Positions 22,040-32,930 of a stretch of DNA of 64,000 nt are shown piece by piece. Both the position numbers and the translations under genes were made by a program. This DNA is from Undaria pinnatifida (lineage: Eukaryota > Sar > Phaeophyceae > Laminariales > Alariaceae): positions 3,757,242-3,821,241 of the forward strand of contig JABAKD010000028.1 in the NCBI GenBank assembly GCA_012845835.1. The letters run 5' to 3'. The notes below the pieces were generated by a model. It searched no databases and was not told where the DNA came from. It saw only the letters and a list, made by a program, of their open reading frames with translations. Within the stretch, counting starts at the first letter, position 1. Each line of letters begins with the position of its first letter.

Positions 22040-22365
22040 TCTATAGTAGCCGGTCTCCCCGGTGGCGTATGAGGTTATCCTCGAGCCTGGTATAGGTCAG
22101 TTTCGTGAGTTCGAATCCCCCCGAGTGCATACTCGTGTGAATTCGGGGGGACTTTTTCTTGTGCACAAATAGACTTGCGGAAAGCGCGAGAGCGTGAGTT
22201 AGCAACACTCGATGAAGAACCGACGAGCAATGGGATTGCTGAACCCTATGCGCGATAAAAATTGAAGGCGAGAACCGGGGGGGGGGGGGGGGGAAGGGAC
22301 GACACCTGTGACCACGGCATGTCCAGAAGCTGGTAAGTAGATGTGTGTGAAGAAAAAAAAAAAAA
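22040..22365 (+). mobile_element. SINE1, full-length candidate
   Basis: A tRNA-like head (about 22,050-22,130, with B-box-like GAGTTCGAATCCC) is followed by the SINE1 body (GACTTGCGGAAAGCGCGAGA; GCGCGATAAAAATTGAAGGC; a G-run; CACCTGTGACCACGGCATGT) and an A15-16 tail near 22,350-22,368. Head, body and A-tail are the hallmarks of a Pol III-transcribed retroposon moved by a partner LINE. Other copies: 25,560-25,860 (A-rich tail), 57,720-58,030 (inverted, with B box), and 3' pieces at 10.1, 41.0 and 47.9 kb. Confidence 0.75.
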
Positions 22366-22514
22366 AAGAGCGGTGCTGTCGGAGTTGCGCTTTTGGGGCC
22401 AAAGCGTTTTTTTCTTTTTTCCACCGGTTTAGCTTCTCAAGTGTGCCAACCTATGGGTTAGTGCGATAACACCACAAGTATATTGGTTTTAGTACTAGTA
22501 CTAGAGCACAGTAG

Positions 22515-22680
22515 CGCATAGAGATATTGGTCGGGTTGCGCGAACGAATCTCTTCGAATTCGTCTCTCCGGTGATGATGGATGATGATGTTGATGATGTT
22601 GATGTTCACCTCCTCCTCACGGTAGGCGCCCAGAGATTTCTTAGAAACTTCTGCTGCACCCCTTTCGTGGGTTGACTAGA
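22515..22680 (+). repeat. Family F2 copy
   Basis: TTGGTCGGGTTGCGCGAACG, GATGATGTTGATGTTCACCT and GCACCCCTTTCGTGGGTTGA. Close to 19,040-19,190. Confidence 0.7.
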
Positions 22681-23809
22681 TACTTCGCAGATCTCGGCCG
22701 GCGGCCCGTGGAATCACGATCGTGGAATCCGGCTTCGGCCAGCTCGAAAGGGGCCCATCCGTTTTGCGCGGCATGTGATTTAGGCACTCGCATTCGCTTG
22801 CGATCATCGTGTACTGCAATCGTATCATGCGGCTGTGGGCACTGGCTGCCTCGATCTGTTTTTGTTCCTCTTTCTTGTTCTTCTTTTTATTTTTTCCCTT
22901 GAAATTAGTCTGTGGTGTGCTGGCTTGCTCGCGTGCCCTGGTGTCCATGGCGGATGGCGTTTCGTGGCCCAATCGCGTTTCGGTGTTTGCGAGATGCGAT
23001 GTTGTGTCTGTTTTGTAGTTTTTGACCACAGAGTTCGTCGCTCTAGGAGCAGGAAGAAAAAATCGACACGGACACTGGTTGTGCTGGATGTAGACCGGTG
23101 GAAATATCAGTTCAATGTGAAGAAGACGCACACAAAGTGATTGCGGAAAGCGCCGCCAGCTCCACCGAGGGAATCCAAGACCTTGATAGTAACTTGTCGG
23201 TGGGCATTGAAGTGTTCATGTGTATCAGAGATGGGTACCCGTGATCAACAGGTAGTTGCTGAGCTCTGGGAGGACATACCTGGGTACTCGAAGGTATTTG
23301 GGCCCCAGGAAAACGACTGTTTCGCCATGGAACCCGGAGGATGAAAAATGATCATCCCCTGAACCCCGTTCTGTAGGCAGTCCTGTACTTTGTACCAGTT
23401 TGAACCACGTTCGAACGTGAGGTTACGTCGACGGAGTTTTGGTAACTCTCGTCTTGACCCTCCGTGGAGATGTAGCTCTAGACCCTTGGCTGCTACTGCT
23501 GGACTGCTGTTGGGTGCCTCGAAGCTAGTGGGGAGTAGATATCGTGTCAAAATGGCGTGTGATAGTTAATTTTGATTTTTTTATGATGGATTTCTAAAGA
23601 TTTGTGGGATGCTACGATAAGAGGTAGCACTTCTTTTTGGTTAACGTATTTTCTGCATGACGGGTCTCGTTCTTAGCCCAATTTGGCCGGAATGCCGTTA
23701 ATGTCATTCTTGCAACGTTAAAAAAAAAGCACACCTACTGTAGGCCATGAGTCTGTTTGTTCATCAAGCTGCACTTTTCGGTTTTTACTCAAAAATCAGT
23801 TTTAGGGTG
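22681..23809. other. No supported gene
   Basis: The minus-strand frame at 22,676-23,131 is lysine-rich (KGKNKKKNKKEEQKQ) and resembles a lysine-rich minus frame at 36,948-37,313. Shared text (GTGTGCTGGCTTGC...) suggests a dispersed repeat rather than a gene. 23,140-23,560 shows nothing I recognise. Confidence 0.4.
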
Positions 23810-23960
23810 AGTTTTTTTTTTTTTTTTTCCATCCCGTTTATTTTCCTCGCACCACTCTCGCCCTCCCTCCCAGTAGTAACTCAGATCCGGGGTCACATAG
23901 CGAGCCCTCGTCCCCCCTCCCCACTACGGTACGCTACTCGTACCCGGGACGGGTATTGGC
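23810..23960 (-). repeat. SINE2 3' end, inverted, with A17 tail
   Basis: On the minus strand, GTGACCCCGGATCTGAGTTA leads into GGGATGG and a run of about 18 A (T-run at 23,812-23,830). This is a typical retroposon 3' end. Confidence 0.75.
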
Positions 23961-24149
23961 ATGCCGGGTAGTAGTCGCGAGCACCTGGTAGTTGGGGAAA
24001 GGGCAGCACCTGTATTGCACAGGCAGGCATGACTCTTGTTCGTGCCCGCGTAGGTTGATGCTGTGGCAGTGAGGTGTATATCATACACATCCTGGAGCGT
24101 AGGTTCCAGGTCAGTAAGCGATCGAGAGGATCCTGTTATTATAAGAGCC

Positions 24150-24545
24150 CCGTCGTTGCTTTTCTTTTTTTTTCCTCTCGTGTTTTACTCATCACATGTA
24201 TTATCTTCGCACTTTTTTTTTTTCCGCTTCTCCCTCCGTAGACGTGACCTAATTCGAGGGTCACTTATCAGGCTCTTCTCCCCCCTCTCCACTACGGTAC
24301 GTGCCTTCATTTTTATCGCGAGAAGAAATCAGCGCTTTCCTCCCTCGTTGACTCGCGTCGAATTGCGCCTGCCGACGCTGCTGCGCGCTCTCAGCAGTTA
24401 CTTCGTTTGGGGTTTTATTTTTAGCAAATGCGCTCAAAAGTCCGACCCACGTGAGATTCGAACCCCAGAAGCAACTCTATAATCAGTATTAACAGTAGCA
24501 TTCGAGGGTAACTGGCCACTAGGCCGCCGGGGCGACCGGCACACG
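24150..24545 (-). mobile_element. SINE2, most complete copy
   Basis: Reading the minus strand from 24,545: a tRNA-like head with A-box-like GGCCTAGTGGCCAGTTA and B box GGGTTCGAATCTC about 60 bp apart, then a unique body (CGCGATAAAAATGAAGGCAC, GTACCGTAGTGGAGAGG, a GATAAGTGACCCTCG block), then GTGATGAG and an A-rich tail (to about 24,150). The length of about 395 bp suits a tRNA SINE. SINE1 and SINE2 share the central GCGATAAAAATTGAAGGC-type motif, so they may be related subfamilies using one partner LINE. Confidence 0.75.
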
Positions 24546-24714
24546 CTGGTTATATATATCGAATGGCACCTTATATATCCTGTTGTAACCGGCAATGGGT
24601 ATCGATTGGCATCCACCCTCCCCTGATCCACTGTTCGGCCACTAGTGTGTTTCAATTTGTCATCAAAAGTTATCGCTGACACAGATGGCTGCTATAGGGG
24701 TTTCTTGTGTTATG

Positions 24715-24935
24715 AAAAACAAAAATGCACTCCAGTTGTGAGATCGAAGCTTTCGTCGAAACTTGTATTTGCAAGCTGTGTGTGATACTCCGATCGCGCG
24801 TATTACTGTGTGTGTGTCCTCGTTAAGGATATAGGTCGGCGACCCCCCTTAGAACGGCAGTGTAGCTTGTATTAGGGTCAACAGGGGGATGGTAATCAAT
24901 CTGTGCGCGGAAACTATAAAGCTTATGTATCCTTG
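24715..24935 (+). repeat. Family B, forward copy
   Basis: From AAAAATGCACTCCAGTTGTG to GTGCGCGGAAACTATAAAG. Truncated at the 3' end. Confidence 0.85.
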
Positions 24936-25555
24936 TCGTGTTAGTTGCTTTCGGCTTCGTACACCGCGACCACGACGCCGACTCAGAAACTACCGTTACC
25001 CCCTACTAGAGGCCCGCTTGCTTGGTGTGCTTCGGGAAAACTCTACGGCATTGTGCTTTTAAACATGTAAGAAGCGGATACATCTATAGGCACCTTCCGC
25101 AGTCTATTTGTCGCCGATAACGTCTTTTGATGAGACACCTTTCACAATCTATTGTCGCCGGCGATGTAATACTGTATCGATAGATTTCCCGCTCGTCTGC
25201 TGTAGCTTACAGTGTGTATATATATATATTATCACCCCCCCCCCCCTACACACACCACTCGCCCGCCGCCCCAAAAACCACCCCCCCCACACACCCTCCC
25301 CCTCCCCCTCCCCTTCCGCCCCACCTAATATTAAAATCCTCCAGAATAATAAACACTACCCGACAGGTGATATAAGGTATTTGCCTTTCGAGCCACCCAT
25401 GCAGTAGCTCTAATTTATTTTTATGGTCTTCAAGTTCAAATTCACCTCTTCCCCGCCCCCTCCTTCCCCGCCACCCCCACCATTGCCTAGACCTAGCATC
25501 ACGCCTACAGTAAGCTCCTATACATTTATGGGAACCAAAAAAATGTTGGAACCCC
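24936..25555. other. C-rich tracts, no gene
   Basis: 25,080-25,200 has a local duplication (GACACCTTTCACAATCTATT.GTCGCCG). 25,230-25,500 is C-rich low-complexity DNA resembling the inverted G-rich 3' part of family B (GCCTAGACCTAGCATCACGC). Confidence 0.5.
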
Positions 25556-25860
25556 GCCCCCCTATAGGGCGTGGCGTATCAGGTTATCCTCGAGCTTGGT
25601 ATAGGTCAGTTTCGTGAAATCGATTTCCCCCGAGTGCATACTTGTATAAATTCGTGGGGACTTTTTCTTGCGCACAAATTGACTTGCGGGAAGCGCGAGA
25701 GCGTGAGTTAGCAACACTCGATGAAAAATCGACGAGCAGTGGGATTGCTGAACCCTATGCGCGATAGAAATTGAAGGCAAGAACCGGGGGGGAGAAGGGA
25801 CGGCACCTGTGACCACGGCTTGTCCAGAAGTTAGAAGTGTGCGAAAAAAAATAAAAATAA
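25556..25860 (+). mobile_element. SINE1 copy with A-rich tail
   Basis: Head GGCGTATCAGGTTATCCTCG with a decayed B box (GAAATCGATTTCCC), body and 3' hallmark, ending GTGCGAAAAAAAATAAAAATAA. Confidence 0.75.
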
Positions 25861-26420
25861 TACTCAGTATATACATATATGTAATAGGTTGGGTTGGCGT
25901 CGGTTGGCAACTACACTGTAAAACATGCCGCTCACTACATGAGCTAAACCGCCAGGGTACCTTGTTCTTTTTTTTTTTTGGCGGTCAATCACAGCTGGCG
26001 GTCGAGTTAGATCATTTGTGCGGGGTGGCGAACGTTTACTCCGCACAAGGGGAATGATCGTATCAAGTACCAGGTAGTATTTATGGTGAGGCTCCCACGA
26101 GGCAGTTACATAGTGCTCCCATTGCTGTCTCTGGAAATGGCCATATCTGAAATTATAGTCAACTCGTTGAAGCCGTCATCCACGTGCAAGTCCGCCTCAC
26201 AAGCGGTTGTTGTTATGGTGCAGCTCAGCCTTCATGAGACTCGCCGAATACCACACAGCGCTTCGCACTTGGTGCAAGCAATGTCTGCCTGGTCGGTGAA
26301 ATCCCGACATGCTCCGTCCCGGCATAGTAGGGATGCGAGGGTCTAATAGTATCACTATGCTCATACCGCTACGTACGGCCACGCATGAATATCGAGTACC
26401 CCCCCTCCCCCTCACTCCCC
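25861..26420 (-). repeat. Repeat H, inverted copy
   Basis: The minus strand matches 38,775-39,370: RIPTMPGRS.SG.H.PGRH when translated, then ATCATTCCCCTTGTGCGGAG, a TTAGATCA block, ACCGCC.A and GGTACCCTGG.. A copy of about 0.55 kb. The encoded peptide is conserved between the copies, yet both frames are short and the product is unknown. Confidence 0.8.
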
Positions 26421-26454
26421 GGCCGCCCTTGAAAATCCAGCCCTCTCCCCACCG

Positions 26455-26745
26455 GTTATACGACTTACAGGATTTTACATGATGAACTGGTGCATTCCAC
26501 AGCCGTCAGATTTTGTCCCCCTCAAAATGGAGCTTTATAGACTCCGTGCACAGATTGATTTTGACACCACCCTACTGTTGACCCTGATACAAGCTGCAGT
26601 TCTAAGGAGAATCGCATACCTTTACCGCCCTTAAGGAGGACGCACACACAGTAATACGCTCGATCGGAGCAACACACACAGCTTGCGAAAGATGAGTTTC
26701 TTCGATCTCACACCTACCTAGAGCTTATTTTAATTTTTTACACTA
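26455..26745 (-). repeat. Family B, reverse copy
   Basis: ACCGGTTATACGACTTACAG to CGATCTCACACCTACC. A further diverged reverse fragment follows at 26,830-26,960 (GAGGACAAGCATAAACCCCT... CGATCTCGCAGCTGAG). Confidence 0.8.
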
Positions 26746-26974
26746 TGTCGATAGATTTTTCGTCTCATCTGTTAATTGTTTGAAGCGAGGTACCAATTGT
26801 TGTGTCTACCGCTGTCCAGGGTGTGATTTGTTTTTATAACCTTCATGAGGACAAGCATAAACCCCTCGTAGCACGCGCGATCGAAGTATCATATCGTCTC
26901 ATACGCATGTTGCAAAAGTGGGTTTCGACGAAATCTCGTCGATCTCGCAGCTGAGGACTCTTCGTACGCCGCGA

Positions 26975-29130
26975 GCGGTATGATAGTAGGTCGCTGTGCG
27001 GGCACAGCTTCAGAAACAATAATCGGGCCTGTGCGCAGGCAAATACATGACATGTTTGGAAGAAGCCGAACAGCTTCCTTCTTCTGCCGCGCGGCGGTTT
27101 TGTTGGTACAATGCACACAGTGCATATTGTGTATCTCTATATCTTCAACTACAGGTGTCAGCCATCCTACTTAATATACTTCCAAGGCAAGGGCACTTTC
27201 GTTGTATGGTACGCTGTGCTGGACGTGGACGGACTCTACGGCAGCAACAGCAGCTAGCTGTGGGCTGTATGTAGGGTGGGTCGCTGCTGTGCGGACACAT
27301 AACAAGAATCGGGCCTGTGCGCAGGCAAATGCTTGGAAGAAGCCGGACAGCTTCCTCGTTCCGAGAGACGGTTTGTTGGTGCAGCAGTAGCATGCATTCA
27401 TATTTCTTCAACTGCAGGTCGTTAGCCAGCCTTTCAGATTCTACGATTATCCAAGGATCCAAGGGCGCGTTGTATGATATTATTATTTTTTTTTGCTAGA
27501 TTTGATACGGTAAAGGATTCCTATAGACTATAGAGCCGGTTGAGTAGTGCTGGTTGCCCTCTACAATGCCTTTGAAATCGTTTGGCACAGATGGGGACAA
27601 CCATTTTAGTATGTAGTATCAGTATGCGGATTAGTGCCGGTCCTGCTGTAGTGCCGGTGTTTCCGGCTGGCGCATACCTGGCCCTGTTAGAGGGACCACA
27701 CCATCCACTGCTGCAGTACGCTGTGCTTGGACAGACTCTACAGCCAGCCGTTTGCTGGTCGCTGCTGTCTGGACACAGCAGCAGCTAAGAATCGGGCCTG
27801 TGTGCAGGCAAATGCTTTGGAAGACGCCGAACAGCTTCGTTCTGCCGAGCGACGCTTTGTGGGTACAGCAGTATATATTTTCATCTTTCCTCAACTGCAG
27901 GTCGTCAGTCAGCCTTCTAGATTCCACCAGTATCCGAGGATCTGAGGGCGCGCTGTATGTTGTGATCAGCCAGAGATATCATACGGCGGTAGTACAGATC
28001 CCTCTATAGAGCCGGTTGAGTGATGCTAGTTGCCCCCTACATCAATGCCTTTGAAATCGTTTGGCACGAATGGAGACAACCGATGGTGTAAGTATGCGGA
28101 TTAGTGCCGGTTCCGCTATTGTGCCGGTGTTTCCCGCTATAGTGCACATACCTGGTCCTGTAAGGGGACCACACCACCTGTACGACGCATTGGCTCGGTA
28201 GAGGTGTAGAGGTACACCATTTTTTTTCTGGGGCTCCTCGCTTAAGGCGCGGGGAAAAAAAAACTGCTACGTGTACCCAATGGACAACCCAATGGCCTCG
28301 GTACCCAGCGAGAATCATGCAAAAAAAAGGTCGAATTTCTGACGAAATTGGGTTAAGGAGCACTGTCATTCAGAATCCGGTTCAGACAAAAAATGCTACC
28401 TCTATAATCCTAGGACGCGTCTAGAAAACGCTGTGCTTGGACAGACTCTACAGCCAGCCGCTGATCATCGCTGCTGTTTGGTGTCCGGACACAGCAAGCT
28501 AAGAATCGGGCCTGTGAAAGTAAGTGCTTGGAAGAAGCCGAACAACTCCCTTCTGCCGAGCGACGCTTTGTGGGTACACAGCAGTACGTAATTTTTATTA
28601 TTTCTTCAACTGCATGTCGTCAGTTAGCCTTCGAGATTTTTCGAATGATTGTCCAAGGATCCAAGGGCGCGTTGTATGACATGATACAAATAGCAGACGC
28701 CCCTACAAAGAGCCGGTTGTGTTGTGCTGGTTGCCCTCTACAATGCATTTGCAATCGTTTGGCGCCGATGGGGACAACGAGTAGTGTCAGGATGCGGATT
28801 AGTGCCGGTTCCGGTATTGTGCCGGTGTTTCCCTCTATAGTGCACATACCGGCACGATAGAGGGACCACAACATCCACTACCTGCGCGCTGTGCTTGGAC
28901 AGACTCTACAGCCGCTGCTGGTCGCTGCCATCCGGACACAGCAGCAGCTAAGAATCGAGCCTGTGTGCAGGCAAATGCTTGGAAGAAGCCGAACAGCTTT
29001 CTTCTCCCGAGCGACTCTTTGTGGGTATCATATACCTGGTATACGGCAGTAGTCTACATACGTCGAAGTCTTTCTTCAACTGCTGGTCGTCATTCAGCCT
29101 TCGAGATTTGACCGTTAGCCGAGGCTCCAA
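26975..29130. repeat. Tandem array of family C (about five units)
   Basis: Successive units begin with GACAGACTCTACAGCC-like text and GGTCGCTG..., then AATCGGGCCTGTG.GCAGGCAAATGCTTGG and CGAACAGCTTC. A block follows with CAACTGCAGGTCGTCAG.CAGCC and AAGGGCGCGTTGTATG, and the unit ends with CTCTATAGAGCCGGTTG, TTTGAAATCGTTTGGCAC, GCGGATTAGTGCCGGT and GTGCACATACC. Unit starts are near 26,975, 27,230, 27,725, 28,435 and 28,885, with a period of roughly 450-700 bp. 28,200-28,430 is interrupted by a repeat D piece. Short frames inside (CACAQARF..., ...KLFGFFQ) are repeat translations and do not look like genes. Confidence 0.9.
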
Positions 29131-30955
29131 GGGTGGGAATGGGTGCGTTGTGCCTTGTAACAACTTCATGCAGCTGTGCAATCTACCAGAAAGGGTTTTG
29201 ATCAATCTTGCACATATGATACCACCGCCGTATGGCCGAGGTGTATGCTCGTATAATATGCTCTAGGGCTCAGAACTTAGAACGCCTCGTCTGACCTTCG
29301 CATACGTTGCGTTGTTGATGGTTGCATTGTTGTTTCTATTATTGTGCATTGCAGCTGCATTGCGCTCGGCTGATGGTGTATACTGATGCAAAATGTTTGG
29401 ATTATGTGGACACTAGAGTGCCACAACCACACCTACGTATTGGTATGGCATGTGTATCATGCATAATCGACTTTCTGCTACATCCTCTATCTCACAGCTG
29501 AGTGACGTGTGTTTTTACTTTTTACAACACCGAATTTATAGAGTACGAAAACCGAAAACTACGTACGGCTACGTACGAAGGTACTACATGTTCTTCCGTA
29601 TAATGCACACTCTTGACATTTCCAATGGTGGTATCGTAAGAACACTTGAACACGCACGCACGCGAGCACAAGAAAAGCGGAGAGCGCGAGGGACGCAGCC
29701 GATCTTCCGATCTTCTTGCGATCTTGCAGCGAATGGCAACCGCTCTTCTCAAGTACACCAGGGAGCGGGGAAAGTAGCATTGCGTCGTGCGGGGTGCGGG
29801 GGTACTGGGTAGTCCGCTATGTTTGGCTAGCTCGCTATTAATAGCTCCGTTTTTGCTGTCGAGTTTGAAGTAGAGAGTTCAAGCAAGTTTTCCAATTGAC
29901 ATGGTGGGCAGTTCATGATGGGCGGCAATATGGAGAAAAGGCAGCAAGGCACTGCTGTGCGCACTATGCTGTATATGGACACGACACACAACAACACACA
30001 ACAGCAGTAGTATTAATAGTATGATACGTCAATATATACACTTTCGAAGTATAGTCTATAGGAGTATTCGTATATATTTTTTACTTTTGCAGCACTGACA
30101 CACCTGCATCTGCCATGTGGCTTGTAGAAAAAAAAACAAATAGCCGCAGCACCCACGTTTCACGAGCTTATCGACAACAAGCAAGGATGCCCAACGAGTG
30201 TTAAAAGAGCAAACACGCTTTTATCGAACAAAAATCAAGCTAGAGATGGAACAAAGAGCGAGCATAAGTCGAGCTTATCCGCGCAAAACTGGCATAAATT
30301 TCGACCTTATTTCCATTTTTAAAGCCTATGCCCGCTAAAAAGAAAACGCTTGAAATCAGAAAAAAAAAGTTTATTGGGTAAGGCCCTTCCTGGGGGGGTC
30401 CGACCTATTTCGAGGACACTTACACTCGCATCGCCACGTAGGCTGTGGTCCGCCCGGGATCTCCGATAGTTGTATGTCTTCCGCTGCGAGGCGTTGTTCC
30501 CCCGCCAGCGGACCCCATGTCACCCGCCTCGGTCTCTGTTGTTGTACAGACTTGGCCGACCAAGAAACTGGCAATACTTCAGAAAGCTCTCCCGCCACCG
30601 CTTTTGCGAATTAGGACTTGAAAATTGGAACCGCTACCGCTGACACCACATTGCACATGCCAAAAAACAAAGCACATGAAACATTTTGAGGCTTTATTTT
30701 TTCCGACTCGATCTCGTCGAGATATCCGCGAAAGCTCAAAAGCACCAACTTTTCCAACCTTCAAAATAAATAAACCGGTGCAGAAATAAAAAATTCGATC
30801 AATCAAGGTGAAATTTGGTGGACACTCGCATGCTGAAGACTCTAGAGGAACATCGATATAAGTTTCATCGCCCAATTCCCCACCCATCAAGAGATATTAC
30901 CAAACTCGATTCCATATTATAAGCCAAGTTTTTTGGACCAAAAGTAAGTGAGAAA
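29131..30955. other. No supported gene
   Basis: Mostly unassigned. 29,480-29,520 resembles a family B tip (CTATCTCACAGCTGAGTG). 30,360-30,600 shares GTTCCCCCGCCAGCGGACCCCATGTCACCCGC-like text with 33,180-33,290, same orientation. Confidence 0.4.
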
Positions 30956-30959
30956 ATTA

Positions 30960-31035
30960 GAAACATCGCTGTGCCCCGTTCATTCTTCGCGGTTCGAACC
31001 TGAATTTTTGACACGTGACATAGAGCAAGCTTGAA
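30960..31035. repeat. 75-bp inverted repeat with 33,045-33,120
   Basis: CATCGCTGTGCCCCGTTCA and TTTTGACACGTGACATAGAGCA are the reverse complement, with mismatches, of sequence at 33,045-33,120. The pair encloses about 2 kb that includes the hairpin element and the family B palindrome. Confidence 0.65.
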
Positions 31036-31070
31036 CAAATACTACTTGGAAACCGCAAAAATATATATTA

Positions 31071-31118
31071 TAAAAAATGAAAATACACTCCAGCTCTGAG
31101 ATCGAAGATTTCGTTATA
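31071..31118 (+). repeat. Family B tip, truncated
   Basis: AAAAATGAAAATACACTCCAGCTCTGAGATCGAAGATTTCGT, then it breaks at the TIR element. Confidence 0.8.
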
Positions 31119-31128
31119 TAATCACTAG

Positions 31129-32157
31129 GCTGGGTACTGGCGCGCAGCGCCAGTACAAGTTATACTGGCTGCGTCAGCAGCCAGTATACTGGATCCGGTC
31201 AGTATACTGGTGGCGCGGCAAAGCCGCGCGGTCGCGGCGCAGCCGCGACCATCGGCCCCCCCCGGCTGGTGAGGGGGCCTCGCCGGAGGCGCCCCCGGAG
31301 GGCCCCGCTGGAGGCGCCCCGCCGGAGGCGAATTTTTACGCGATTTGGCTTCACTAGAGCATAAAAAATGAGTGATTTTGGCTCATATGACAGAGGCACT
31401 TTTGTGGGGAAAACGGCACTAAAATTGGAGTTCAACGCCCAAATATGTACCGATTTTCAACATGGAGGATGTGTAGAATGTAGCACAAATCTTTAACTTT
31501 GCAACGCCCATATACTCCATGATCATGGGTGACGTAGCGTATGCATAAGCATGAATTGGAATGGATAGCACTCATTCCATGTCACACATACTCAACCCAG
31601 CGTATATTGGAAAAAAAGTAGATTGATAGCTATAGATTGACAAGAGTACTAAAGACGACGGCAAGCAACCAAGTCGATCACCATCATCAGTCCATCAGTT
31701 GATGTGCCTACGAACAGCGGTGCAACGGCAGCAACAGAGCAACAGAGTACACAACGAGATAACAACGGTGCCACAGCTATCGAAAGCTACCTACCCAACC
31801 AAAACCTACACCGCGCATAAATCACAGCCGCTAGATACCAGCACAACAAACAGAGTCATCAGGATGGCGGTTCTTTTCGCCACGAGCACCCTGCAGGAGA
31901 AAACAAAACTGAAACTAGCAGAACTGCAAATCTTCCCCAGCAAAGACAGCCACTACCCTACCCCCTCCTCGCGGCCCCGGCGTCCTCTCAGCAGGCAGCC
32001 TGAAGCTATGGGTTTCCGCTGGTTCTTGAGGCGTATATTGGGATCTTCGTCTATATGCGAATGTACTGGTGTACTGGCAGGTCGGTTTACCAGTATCAGG
32101 ATACTGCCAGTACTAGTACTACTGGCAGTACGTACTGGTTCAGTACCCAGCCTAGCT
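31129..32157. mobile_element. TIR element with hairpin cluster and subterminal repeats
   Basis: Ends TAGGCTGGGTACTGG (31,129) and CAGTACCCAGCCTA (ending about 32,153) are inverted. ATAATCAC lies directly left of the element and again at 32,158-32,165, four bases beyond the right TIR, which could be an 8-bp target duplication as in hAT elements. Both ends carry repeated ACTGGC/GCCAGT and CCAGTATACTGG motifs, like subterminal transposase sites. The terminus resembles that of the 10.6-12.0 kb element. A plus frame at 31,699-32,226 (about 175 codons, Gln/Thr/Ser-rich) has no recognised motif. No transposase is identified, so it is probably non-autonomous. Confidence 0.65.
31138..31330. repeat. 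Cluster of short perfect GC hairpins
   Basis: At least four consecutive perfect stems with loops of 3-4 bases: CTGGCGC-GCA-GCGCCAG, ACTGGCTGC-GTCA-GCAGCCAGT, GCGCGGC-AAA-GCCGCGC and GGTCGCGGC-GCA-GCCGCGACC. They are followed by CGCCGGAGGCG/CGCTGGAGGCG repeats to about 31,330. Confidence 0.9.
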
Positions 32158-32930
32158 AATAATCACCCTGTTGACCCTGATAGCTACACTGTAGTTGTAC
32201 GGGGAGTCGCCGACCTATATCCTTAATGAGGACACACAACTCGTAATACGCGCGATCGGAGTATCACACAGCTTACAAAAGATGAGTTTCAACGAAATCT
32301 TCGATCTCACAGCAGCTGGAGTGTATTTTTCTTTTTTTATAATATATATTTTCATTTTTTATAATATATATTATAAAAAATGAAAATACACTCCAGCTGT
32401 GAGATCGAAGATTTCGTCGAAACTCATCTTTGCAAGCTGTGTGTGATACTCCGATCGCGCGCATTACGAGTTGTGTGTCCTCATTAAGGATATAGGTCGG
32501 CGACTCCCCTTACAACTACAGTGTAGCTATCAGGGTCAACAGGGTGATTTTAGTCAGTCTGTGCGCGGAAACTATAAAACCCGTTTCTGAGGGGGACAAA
32601 ATCTGACAGCTGTGAAGGGAAATGTATCCTTTTATCAAGTGAATCTTGTAAGTCGAATAACCGGTGAGGGGGGGGGGGCGGAGTTTTGAAGGACGTGGGG
32701 GCCTGGTTTTGATCAACAGCGAGCGGGTTTGGAGGGGGGGGGAGGAAAGGGGGGGCAATTTGTGCATGTAAGCTATAAATCTTTTCAAGGGGATAAATCT
32801 GACGGTTTTGGCACCAGTTTATTATTGGGGGGAGGGGGGGGGGCGGGGGGGGGGGTTGGGGCGGGGGGGGGGGGGGGGGGGGGGGGGGCAATATGTGCGT
32901 GGAAACTATACATTATTTTGAGGGGATAAA
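32158..32930. repeat. Family B palindrome, copy 2
   Basis: A reversed family B arm (32,158-32,340) and a forward arm (32,375-32,560) meet at a near-perfect palindrome centred about 32,367 (TTTTATAATATATATTATAAAA). Each arm is about 200 bp. The forward side continues with G-rich tandem subunits to about 32,930, including runs of more than 20 G near 32,865-32,888. Confidence 0.9.

Noticed and set aside
26975-29130. CRISPR-like spaced repeats
   Set aside because: Units are hundreds of bases long, with diverged text and no short identical repeats. The context is eukaryotic.
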